NCBI RefSeq assembly: GCF_003583405.1
Contig: NZ_QXEC01000001.1
Span: 310,001-374,000 of the forward strand
Source of the DNA: Micromonospora radicis
GTDB lineage: Bacteria; Actinomycetota; Actinomycetes; Mycobacteriales; Micromonosporaceae
Length of the DNA: 64,000 nucleotides
Direction: 5' to 3'
Shown: piece by piece, positions 46,148 to 53,245 of the stretch
How the letters are laid out: each line of letters begins with the position of its first letter
How positions within the stretch are numbered: position 1 is the first letter of the stretch
Notes under the pieces: model-generated
What the model was told of the DNA's origin: nothing
The model's database searches: none
The model's input: only the letters and a program-made list of their open reading frames with translations
Position numbers and translations under genes: made by a program

Positions 46148-47222
46148 GGCGGGCGGCGTACCGGCCCGCCGCGGCGGCGGCCAGGAAGTAGGCATGGTCG
46201 GCGTCCAGCCCGCGGCCCATCGTGGACAGCGGCACCGGGCTGGCGCGTAGCGCCGCGTCCAGTCCGGTGGTGTCCACCGTCCGCACGTCGTGCCGCTCGG
46301 CCAGCGGCACCAACGCGGCGTCGACCTGCGCGGCCAGCGCCGGCTCCAGGCCGTCGGGCACCACCAGCTCCGCCCGGGCCAGCGCCACCCGGCCGTACGC
46401 GGTCAGGCTGTGATGGGACACGCCACGGTGCCGGGGCCGCGGGTCGGCCGACGAGATCCGCAGCGAGCCGACCGGGCGCCCGCCCAGCGTGGCGATGGCG
46501 TTGACCGCCTCACCGACCGCCACCCCGGAGAAGCCCCACCGGGTGCCGGTGCCGAGGTTTCCGGGGCCCTGCGCGACCACCGCCACGTCGGCGTGCAGCA
46601 CGTGGCGGGCGGCGAGCAGGCCGGTGTGCAGCGTGGCCGCCTCCAGGTCACCGCCGAACGCCTGCCCGACGCTGATCGTGCCGACCAACTCGTCGCGCAG
46701 GGCGTCGAGGGTGCGGGAGAACCAGGCGGGCAGCGCCCCGCCGTCGGTGAGCAGGTACGCCACCCGGGTCTGTGGGGAGTCGGCGCGGATACCGGCCAGG
46801 ATCGCCGGCAGCGCCGAGTGCAGGTCGGCGGTCACCACCGGCAGTCCGGCCACGTCCTCGGCGGCGGCCACCACCGCGTGGTGCGGCGACGCCTCCTCGT
46901 CGACGCCGAGCAGGATCGGCTGCAGCGGGGTGTAGCGGGCCTTCACCAGGTGACCGGCGTCGCGGCTCTCCGACGCCTGCGGCGGGTCCGGCGGTAGCCG
47001 GTCCGGCAGCGCCACGACCAGGGCGTACCCGCCGGTGCCGAGTCCCATCAGCAGGGCGCCGGCGTTGAGCAGTACCCGGTCGCCCGGCTCTGGTGTGCCG
47101 ACCAGCTCCGGGTAGGCCAGCGCCCGCATCGCCGTACCGTCGGCCAACTCGACGTCCAGCTCGACCGCCCCGGCCCACCGCCGCCGCAGCCCCGCCACCG
47201 TCCCCACCCGCCACCGCACCAT
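46134..47222 (-). CDS. DUF3866 family protein
   Basis: 362 residues. The opening WRVGTVAGLRRRWAGAVELD, LLNAGALLMGLGTGGYALVV, VAVVAQGPGNLGTGTRWGFS and RHRGVSHHSLTAYGRVALAR are typical of DUF3866, an actinobacterial family of unknown function found next to pafABC. The segment PGNLGTGTRWGF and the His-rich RHRGVSHHS look like a ligand or metal site. TAGCGT lies 6 nt before the ATG at 47222. It is divergent from pafB. Confidence 0.9.
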   Translation of the reverse strand: MVRWRVGTVAGLRRRWAGAVELDVELADGTAMRALAYPELVGTPEPGDRVLLNAGALLMGLGTGGYALVVALPDRLPPDPPQASESRDAGHLVKARYTPLQPILLGVDEEASPHHAVVAAAEDVAGLPVVTADLHSALPAILAGIRADSPQTRVAYLLTDGGALPAWFSRTLDALRDELVGTISVGQAFGGDLEAATLHTGLLAARHVLHADVAVVAQGPGNLGTGTRWGFSGVAVGEAVNAIATLGGRPVGSLRISSADPRPRHRGVSHHSLTAYGRVALARAELVVPDGLEPALAAQVDAALVPLAERHDVRTVDTTGLDAALRASPVPLSTMGRGLDADHAYFLAAAAAGRYAARLRQE

Positions 47223-47228
47223 CCCCCG

Positions 47229-47234
47229 ACGCTA
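47229..47234 (-). promoter_or_regulatory. -10 hexamer of the DUF3866 gene (leaderless)
   Basis: TAGCGT, 6 nt before the ATG at 47222. Confidence 0.5.
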
Positions 47235-47298
47235 ACCCCCACCCCCACGCCGCCCTGCCCCACCCCCGCGCGCCCGTGCGCGGCCCACCCGCGCCGTC

Positions 47299-47366
47299 GA
47301 TCACGGAGTTTCGGTCGGGACAAGATGGTGCAAAGACGACATAGCGGCGACATCAAGTTCATGATC
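47299..47366. repeat. 68-bp imperfect palindrome with GATC ends
   Basis: Reads GATCACGGAGTTTCGGTCGG from the left and GATCATGAACTTGATGTCGC from the right (opposite strand), matching at GATCA, the TT and the GTCG positions. It sits between the divergent DUF3866 and pafB starts, so it is not a terminator. Confidence 0.6.
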
Positions 47367-47433
47367 GGCGAGTTGGGGTGGTGGTGGGTGTGGACCGGCG
47401 GCGCGTGGGTGCGTCGGGAGGACGGCGGGCTGC

Positions 47434-47439
47434 TAGCGT
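47434..47439 (+). promoter_or_regulatory. -10 hexamer of pafBC (leaderless)
   Basis: TAGCGT, 7 nt before the GTG at 47447. It is the same hexamer as the divergent DUF3866 promoter. Confidence 0.5.
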
Positions 47440-47446
47440 CTACGGG

Positions 47447-48436
47447 GTGTCGCGCAGCCGCACCGAACGCCTGGTCAACCTGGTGATCTGCCTGCTGTCC
47501 ACGCGTCGGTTCCTGACCGCCGCGCAGATCGCCGCGACCGTGCCGGGTTACGAGCACGACCCGGACGACGCCCGTGAGCACGAGGCATTCCAGCGCAAGT
47601 TCGAGCGGGACAAGGCCGAACTGCGGGAGCTGGGCGTACCGCTGGAGACCGGGACGGCGAGCGCGTTCGACGCGGAGCCCGGCTACCGGATCGCCCGCCG
47701 GGAGTACGCGCTGCCCGACATCCCGCTCAAACCGGACGAGGCTGCCGCCGTGGGCATCGCCGCGCGGCTGTGGCAGCATGCCGGCCTCGCCGCCGCCGCG
47801 TCCTCCGGCCTGGCCAAGCTGCGTGCCGCCGGGGTGGACGTGGATCCGCAGGCCACCCTCGGGCTGGAGCCGATGGTCACCGTCGACCCGGCGTTCGCGC
47901 CGCTGACCGCCGCCGCCCGGGACCGGCGCGAGGTCCGCTTCGACTACCGGGTACCCGACCAGGACGCCCCCACCCGCCGCCGGCTGCAACCGTGGGGCGT
48001 GGTCTGCTGGCGCGGCCGGTGGTACGTCGTCGGGCACGACCTGGACCGCGACGCGGCCCGCTGCTTCCGGCTCTCCCGGGTGGTCGGCCAGGTCCGGGCC
48101 ACCGGTCCGACCGGCGCCTACCAGCCGCCGGTCGGCGTCGACCTGATCAGCCACGTGGCCCGCTGGTCCGGCTCACCCGAACACGCCGGCCGGGCCACCG
48201 TGCTGGTCACCCCCGGCCGGGCCGCCGGGCTGCGCCGCTGGGCGGTCAGCGTCACCACCGGGCCCGCCGCGGACCGGCTGATCCTGCCGTACTCCGACCC
48301 GGAGCAGCTCGCCGGCCACCTCGTCGGCTACGGCCCCGAGGTACGGGTGCTCGAACCACCCGAGGTACGCGACGCGGTCATCCAGCGACTCAAGGAGATC
48401 GCCGCCCGGCACGACTCGATGGCGGTGACCCGATGA
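47447..48436 (+). CDS. pafB: WYL-domain transcriptional regulator PafB
   Basis: 329 residues. An N-terminal winged helix (RTERLVNLVICLLSTRRFLT, QIAATVPGYE), a WYL domain (about 150-235; REVRFDYRVPDQDAPTRRRL, WGVVCWRGRWYVVGHDLDRD) and a WCX tail. PafBC activates the LexA/RecA-independent DNA-damage response in mycobacteria. The GTG at 47447 is chosen over 47378 because the protein then starts SRSRTERLVNL and TAGCGT lies 7 nt upstream. The stop overlaps pafC. Confidence 0.95.
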   Translation: MSRSRTERLVNLVICLLSTRRFLTAAQIAATVPGYEHDPDDAREHEAFQRKFERDKAELRELGVPLETGTASAFDAEPGYRIARREYALPDIPLKPDEAAAVGIAARLWQHAGLAAAASSGLAKLRAAGVDVDPQATLGLEPMVTVDPAFAPLTAAARDRREVRFDYRVPDQDAPTRRRLQPWGVVCWRGRWYVVGHDLDRDAARCFRLSRVVGQVRATGPTGAYQPPVGVDLISHVARWSGSPEHAGRATVLVTPGRAAGLRRWAVSVTTGPAADRLILPYSDPEQLAGHLVGYGPEVRVLEPPEVRDAVIQRLKEIAARHDSMAVTR

Positions 48437-49434
48437 CCCGACCGGCCTCGCGGACCTCCGCCGACCGGCTGGCGCGACTGCTCAACCTGGTGCCCTACCT
48501 GCTGGCCCGCCCCGGCATCGAGATCGCCGAGGCGGCCGGTGACCTGGGCGTGACCGAGCGGCAGCTGCGCGAGGATCTCGAGCTGCTGTGGGTCTGCGGA
48601 CTGCCCGGGTACGGCCCCGGCGACCTGATCGACATGGCCTTCGACGGCGACCGGGTGACCATCACCTACGACGCCGGCATCGACCGTCCGCTGCGGCTCA
48701 CCCCGGACGAGGCCCTCGCCCTGGTGGTCGCGCTGCGGATGCTGGCCGAGACGCCGGGGGTGGCCAACCGGGAGGCCGTCGAGCGGGCCCTGGCCAAGAT
48801 CGAGGACGCGGCCGGTGACCTGGTCAGCGCGCCGGTCGAGGTGCGGCTGCCGGGCGACTCGCGGCGGGTCGAGCAGTTGCGCGCCGCGGTGCAGAGCGGG
48901 CGCGCGCTGGGCATCACCTACTACACCGCCGCCCGGGACGAGACCACCGAGCGGGTGATCGACCCGCTGCGGGTACTGATGTTCGGCGGCCGGGCGTACG
49001 TCGAGGCCTGGTGCCGGCGGGCCGAGGCGGTACGGCTGTTCCGGGCCGACCGGATCGACGCGGTCACCGAGCTGGACGAGCCGGCCGTGGTGCCGCCCCA
49101 GGCCCGCCCGCACGACCTCAGCGAAGGGGTGTTCCGGCCCTCGCCCGACCTGCCGCTGATCACGTTGCGGATCGGCCGGGGCGAGCGCTGGATCACCGAG
49201 TACTACCCCTGTGAGCGGGTCGAGTCCGACGGCGAGCGCTGGGTGGTCTCGCTGCGGGTCACCGACCTGGGCTGGGCCCGCCGGTTCGTGCTCGGCCTCG
49301 GCCCGGAGGTCACCGTGCTGGCCCCGGCCGAGCTGGCCGAGCAGGTCCGCGACACGGCGGTGGCCGCCCTCGACGCGTACGCGGCGCCGGTGCCGGCCGG
49401 CGCCGACCCGGCGGCGACCGCACCCAGGCAGTAG
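48433..49434 (+). CDS. pafC: WYL-domain transcriptional regulator PafC
   Basis: 333 residues and paralogous to PafB. Helix-turn-helix: RLLNLVPYLLARPGIEIAEA and DLGVTERQLREDLELLWVCG. The WYL core lies in ALGITYYTAARDETTERVID and FGGRAYVEAWCRRAEAVRLF. It is the partner of PafB in the DNA-damage regulator. ATGA overlap with pafB fits equal synthesis of the two subunits. The C-terminus is Ala/Pro-rich. Confidence 0.95.
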   Translation: MTRPASRTSADRLARLLNLVPYLLARPGIEIAEAAGDLGVTERQLREDLELLWVCGLPGYGPGDLIDMAFDGDRVTITYDAGIDRPLRLTPDEALALVVALRMLAETPGVANREAVERALAKIEDAAGDLVSAPVEVRLPGDSRRVEQLRAAVQSGRALGITYYTAARDETTERVIDPLRVLMFGGRAYVEAWCRRAEAVRLFRADRIDAVTELDEPAVVPPQARPHDLSEGVFRPSPDLPLITLRIGRGERWITEYYPCERVESDGERWVVSLRVTDLGWARRFVLGLGPEVTVLAPAELAEQVRDTAVAALDAYAAPVPAGADPAATAPRQ

Positions 49435-49437
49435 GCT
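49432..49437 (+). promoter_or_regulatory. -10 hexamer of the small coiled-coil gene (leaderless)
   Basis: TAGGCT, 6 nt before the GTG at 49444; it overlaps the pafC stop codon. Confidence 0.45.
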
Positions 49438-49443
49438 GACCCG

Positions 49444-49692
49444 GTGCTGAAGTGGATCGTGCTCGCCCTGGTGCTGGTGCCGTTGATCGTGCTCGCGCTG
49501 GCGGTCCGACCCGTGCTGGCCCGGCTGCCGCAGCTGCGCCGGGCCGCGGTGCGCCTGAAGCAACGGGCCGACGAGGCGGCGGCGCTGCGCGCGGCGGCGG
49601 AGAGCCTCCAACAGCGGGCCGAGGGGCTGCAGAGCCGGCTGGAGACCAGCCAGCAGCGACTGACTCTGATCAGGTCGCGGCGCGGCGACTGA
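49444..49692 (+). CDS. Small membrane protein with coiled coil between pafC and tatA
   Basis: 82 residues. One N-terminal membrane helix (WIVLALVLVPLIVLALAVRP) is followed by a long amphipathic helix (about 28-80, LKQRADEAAALRAAAESLQQ, LETSQQRLTLIRSRRG) with heptad pattern. Family unknown. It lies 9 nt after pafC and 193 nt before tatA, so it may belong with either. The 193-nt gap to tatA shows no further gene. Confidence 0.75.
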   Translation: MLKWIVLALVLVPLIVLALAVRPVLARLPQLRRAAVRLKQRADEAAALRAAAESLQQRAEGLQSRLETSQQRLTLIRSRRGD

Positions 49693-49885
49693 TCGGCGCT
49701 GCCGGGTCCAGCGGCCCGGTTCCGGCTACGAAGATCCAACCAGTGGTTGACGCGACACTCGCAGGTGGCCGAGACTTCACCCGCCGGGAGAATTCCACCA
49801 CCGCCCGGTGGGTGGCAACAGCCTCTGGCGCACGTACCATGGGCTGCGGTACCACCCCCGTTGACACAAGCGACTGGAGCTTCAC

Positions 49886-50173
49886 ATGGGTGCCCTCAGG
49901 CCCTGGCACATCGCCGTACTCGTGGTCGTGCTGATCCTGCTCTTCGGCGCGAAGCGGCTCCCCGACGCGGCGCGCTCCCTGGGCCGCTCGCTGCGCATCA
50001 TCAAGGCCGAGACCAAGAGCCTGGCCGACGACGACGACCGCGACCTGGCCAGCAAGGCTGACGCGCAGGCCGGCTACCAGCCACTCGCGCCGCAGCAGCC
50101 CCAGCAGCAGCCGTACCAGGGCACGGTGCAGCAGCCGGTCGTCGACCCGGTGCAGCGCGTCCGCGAAAACTGA
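49886..50173 (+). CDS. tatA: Sec-independent translocase protein TatA
   Basis: 95 residues. A short membrane helix (PWHIAVLVVVLILLFGAKRL) leads into the amphipathic helix PDAARSLGRSLRIIKAETKS, the hallmark FGAKRLPD hinge included. The acidic DDDDRDLASKADAQ and a Gln/Pro-rich tail follow. TatA oligomers make the passage for folded proteins with twin-arginine signals. GGAG lies before the ATG; tatC follows 18 nt downstream. Confidence 0.96.
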   Translation: MGALRPWHIAVLVVVLILLFGAKRLPDAARSLGRSLRIIKAETKSLADDDDRDLASKADAQAGYQPLAPQQPQQQPYQGTVQQPVVDPVQRVREN

Positions 50174-50191
50174 GCGAGGGGCCCGAGCGCC

Positions 50192-51142
50192 GTGGCCTTC
50201 GCCCTGCGTAAGCGTGGTCCGAGCAACTTCGAACGGGCCGCCGACGGCTCGATGACCCTCATCGAGCACTTCCGCGAACTGCGTACCCGATTGTTCCGGG
50301 CATCACTGGCGATCGTGGTCGGACTGATCATCGGTTACCTGCTCGCCCAGCCGGCATTCGACCTGCTGGCGCAGCCGTACTGCCGGCTGCCCGGGATGAT
50401 CGTCGACGGCGAGTGCCAGCAGTTCCTGATGCTCGCCCCCGCCGACGGCTTCGTGCTCAAGCTCAAGCTGGCGCTCTGGATCGGGCTGATCATCGGTGCC
50501 CCGGTCTGGCTCTACCAGCTGTGGGCGTTCATCGCGCCCGGGCTGCACCGCAACGAGCGCAAGTGGGCGTACGTCTTCGTCACGATCGCGGCGCCGCTGT
50601 TCGCCGCCGGTGCGGTGCTCGCCTTCTTCGTGGTCGACAAGGGCCTGGCGTTCCTGATGGAGGCCGGCGTCACCGGCACCGACTCGCAGCTCGAGGTGAC
50701 CCGCTACATCAGCTTCGTCACCACCATGATCCTGCTGTTCGGGGTGGCCTTCGAGTTCCCGCTCACCCTGCTGATGCTCAACTTCACCGGGGTGGTCAGC
50801 GCCAAGCGGTTGCTCAGCTGGTGGCGGGTGGTGGTCTTCATCTGCTTCGCGTTCGCGGCGGTGGCCACGCCGGACCCGGGCCCGTTCGGCATGACGCTGC
50901 TGGCGCTCTGCCTCAGCCTGCTCTACTTCATCGCGGTCGGGGTGGCGTTCCTCAACGACAAGCGGCGGGGACGCGGCAAGGAGATCTACGCCGGCATCGA
51001 TGACGACGAGGTATCGCCGTTGGAGTTCGACCGTGACCCGGTGGAGTCGGGACGCCCGGTGGACCGGGTCAGCCCGATCGACGCCCCGGAACCGGTGGCC
51101 GCACCCAGGCCGATCGAACGGCGCTACGACGACGTGACCTGA
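50192..51142 (+). CDS. tatC: Sec-independent translocase protein TatC
   Basis: 316 residues, six membrane helices. SMTLIEHFRELRTRLFRASL is the conserved cytoplasmic N-terminus that binds twin-arginine signals, and GAPVWLYQLWAFIAPGLHRN, the Glu-bearing FGVAFEFPLTLLML, and VATPDPGPFGMTLLA are further TatC marks. The C-terminal tail (about 260-316) is long, charged and actinobacterial. It forms the receptor with TatB; no tatB is in the window. Confidence 0.97.
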   Translation: MAFALRKRGPSNFERAADGSMTLIEHFRELRTRLFRASLAIVVGLIIGYLLAQPAFDLLAQPYCRLPGMIVDGECQQFLMLAPADGFVLKLKLALWIGLIIGAPVWLYQLWAFIAPGLHRNERKWAYVFVTIAAPLFAAGAVLAFFVVDKGLAFLMEAGVTGTDSQLEVTRYISFVTTMILLFGVAFEFPLTLLMLNFTGVVSAKRLLSWWRVVVFICFAFAAVATPDPGPFGMTLLALCLSLLYFIAVGVAFLNDKRRGRGKEIYAGIDDDEVSPLEFDRDPVESGRPVDRVSPIDAPEPVAAPRPIERRYDDVT

Positions 51143-51162
51143 TCGGGACCGATCGACCATGG

Positions 51163-51188
51163 AACGCCGTCCCTTCGGGGGCGGCGTT
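51163..51188 (+). terminator. tatC terminator
   Basis: 11-bp stem (51163-51173 / 51178-51188) with one G-U pair and a TTCG tetraloop, followed by TCGTG, 20 nt after the tatC stop. Confidence 0.88.
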
Positions 51189-51258
51189 TCGTGCGTGCGT
51201 GGGGCCGCGGTGCCGAATCCGCACGGCGCGGGCTGGACAGGGCCGACGGTCCGACGGG

Positions 51259-51264
51259 TACGGT
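51259..51264 (+). promoter_or_regulatory. -10 hexamer of the DAG-kinase-family gene (leaderless)
   Basis: TACGGT, 7 nt before the GTG at 51272. Confidence 0.45.
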
Positions 51265-51271
51265 GCACGCC

Positions 51272-52198
51272 GTGACCGCAGACGATCACCGCCCGATCCC
51301 CGACGGGCCCGTCGCCGTACTGGCCAACCCGACCGCCGGGCGTGGCCGGCACCGGGGTTTGCTGCCGGACCTGCTGGACCGGCTCTCGGCGGCCGGTCGG
51401 CCGGTGCGGCTGCTGCCCGCCGCCAGCGCGGACGAGGCCGAGTCGGCCTGCCGGTCGGCGGTCGCCGAGGGAGCTGCCGCGCTGGTCGCCGTGGGCGGCG
51501 ACGGTACCGTGCACCGTGCCGTGCAGGCGGTCGCCGGCACCGCCGTACCCTTCGGCCCGGTCCCGGCCGGGACGGGTAACGACTTCGCCGCCGACACCGG
51601 CTTTCCGGCCGAACCGCGGGCGGCGGTGGACGTGATCACGGCGGCCCTGCGGGAGCGCCGCAGCCGCCCCGTCGACCTGGCCCGGATGACCGGCTCCGCC
51701 GGCACCGTCCGCTGGTACGGCGCGGTTCTCGCGGCCGGCTTCGACGCGATCGTCAACGAGCGGGCCAACCGGATGCGCTGGCCGCGTGGCCCCCGCCGGT
51801 ACGACCTGGCTATCGTCGCGGAACTGGCCCGGCTGCGGCCACGCCGCTACACCCTCACCCTCGACGGCGAGCGGGTCGAGGTCGACGCGGTGCTGGTGGC
51901 GGTCGGCAACGGCGCCAGCTACGGCGGTGGGATGCGGATCTGCCCGGCTGCGGACCCGACCGACGGGCTGCTCGACGTGGTGGTCGGCGGCCGGTTCGAC
52001 CGACGCACGCTGATCCGGGTCAAGCCGCGCATCTACGCCGGCACCCATGTCACCCACCCGCTGGTACGCACCTACCGGGTCCGCACCGTCACGGTCGCCG
52101 CGGAGGGCGGCATCACCACCTACGCGGACGGAGAGCGCTCGCTGCCCCTCCCGGTCACCATCACCGCCGTCCCCGCCGCCATCCACCTCCTCCGCTGA
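51272..52198 (+). CDS. Diacylglycerol kinase catalytic-domain protein (YegS/LcsK-like)
   Basis: 308 residues. VAVLANPTAGRGRHRGLLPD opens the kinase fold; VAVGGDGTVHRAV is the nucleotide-binding GGDGT motif and PVPAGTGNDFAADTG the second conserved loop. The C-terminal beta domain contains VAVGNGASYGGGMRICPAAD and DGLLDVVV. It phosphorylates a lipid such as diacylglycerol or a sphingosine-like compound. GTG at 51272 is preferred to GTG 51263 by the spacing from TACGGT. It lies between tatC and helY. Confidence 0.92.
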   Translation: MTADDHRPIPDGPVAVLANPTAGRGRHRGLLPDLLDRLSAAGRPVRLLPAASADEAESACRSAVAEGAAALVAVGGDGTVHRAVQAVAGTAVPFGPVPAGTGNDFAADTGFPAEPRAAVDVITAALRERRSRPVDLARMTGSAGTVRWYGAVLAAGFDAIVNERANRMRWPRGPRRYDLAIVAELARLRPRRYTLTLDGERVEVDAVLVAVGNGASYGGGMRICPAADPTDGLLDVVVGGRFDRRTLIRVKPRIYAGTHVTHPLVRTYRVRTVTVAAEGGITTYADGERSLPLPVTITAVPAAIHLLR

Positions 52199-52278
52199 CA
52201 CCCCCCGCCCCTCCCTCCCCGCCCCCACTCCCCGGGGCCCCCGCCCTCGCCGCGCCTTCGCCGTGCCCTCGCCTCCGC

Positions 52279-52347
52279 GATCTTGTACTTGCCGTCGGGA
52301 CGAAAGCGAACAAAACCCCCTGTATCGGCGACCGAAACCGCAAGATC
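52279..52347. repeat. 69-bp imperfect palindrome with GATC ends
   Basis: CGCGATCTTG at 52276-52285 pairs with CAAGATCGCG at 52341-52350, and the inner arms agree at TT and GTCG positions with the element at 47299. It lies between convergent genes and may act as a terminator here. Confidence 0.65.
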
Positions 52348-52397
52348 GCGGGCGGGGCGGGGGGTGAGGGCGGGGCGCGGCGGGCGGCGGGGTGCTG

Positions 52398-53159
52398 TCA
52401 GGGGTGGGCCAGGGAGAGGACGGAGCCCAGGCCGTTGGGGCGGCCCGGGTCGGCGGTGGGTAGGACCAGGGCGGTGCAACCGGCGGCGACGGCACCGGCG
52501 TCGGCGGCGGTGTCGCCGACCATCAGGGCCTGCTCCGGGTCGACACCGAGCATCCCGCAGGCCCGCCAGAAGATCGCCGGATCCGGCTTGCAACGGCCCA
52601 CCTCGTACGACAGTACGAAGGCGTCCACCAGGTCGGCCAGGCCCCAGGCGGCGAAGTGGGGTCGGATGTCGAACCCGATGTTGCTGACCACCGCCACCCG
52701 TACGCCGGCCGCCCGCAGGGCGGTCAGGGTGGGCGCGGTGTCCGGGTACGGCACCCAGCCGGCCGGCACCAGCAGCCGCTCGTAGAGCGCGTCGGCGAGA
52801 CCGCCGATGCCGGTCTCGACGGTCTCGGCCAGCCCGGTGTACGCGCCCCGATGGGCGTGCTCGTACAGATCCCGGTCGGCCCAGAGTTCGGCCAGGTGTG
52901 GTGGCACCCGGGTAGGCAGTGGCCCACCGGCCCGGCCGGCGGTCAGCAGCCGGTCGGCCAGGGCGGTGGCCCGGACCCGGTCCAGTTCCACGCCGCAGCT
53001 GGCAGCGGCGGCCAGCACCCACTCGCGGGGTTCCTCGACCTGGGCGAGCGTGCCGTGGAAGTCGAGCAGCACCGCCTGCACGGGCCGGCGGGACGGGCCC
53101 GGGCGGGCGGCGGCGTCACCGTCGCGTACGGGGTCGGTCGGTTCGGCATGATCCGGCAC
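52398..53159 (-). CDS. HAD-superfamily hydrolase
   Basis: 253 residues. Motif I is VLLDFHGTLAQVE, where the usual second Asp (DxD) is replaced by His, as in some HAD phosphatases that act on odd substrates. Motif II is VAVVSNIGFDI, motif III the Lys in GRCKPDPAIFW, and motif IV MVGDTAADAGAVAAG. The substrate is unknown. GTG 53159 is chosen since TAGGGT lies 7 nt upstream. It is divergent from helY. Confidence 0.85.
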   Translation of the reverse strand: MPDHAEPTDPVRDGDAAARPGPSRRPVQAVLLDFHGTLAQVEEPREWVLAAAASCGVELDRVRATALADRLLTAGRAGGPLPTRVPPHLAELWADRDLYEHAHRGAYTGLAETVETGIGGLADALYERLLVPAGWVPYPDTAPTLTALRAAGVRVAVVSNIGFDIRPHFAAWGLADLVDAFVLSYEVGRCKPDPAIFWRACGMLGVDPEQALMVGDTAADAGAVAAGCTALVLPTADPGRPNGLGSVLSLAHP

Positions 53160-53245
53160 GTGGTGCACCCTACCGACCCACTCCGACCGCCCTGCCGGAC
53201 GGCCTTGCCCGGTGCCCGTCGCAGGCACGGACTAATCTTGGGGAC
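53160..53245. promoter_or_regulatory. Divergent leaderless promoters of the HAD gene and helY
   Basis: Minus strand TAGGGT at 53172-53167, 7 nt before the HAD GTG; plus strand TAATCT at 53233-53238, 7 nt before the helY ATG. Confidence 0.5.
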
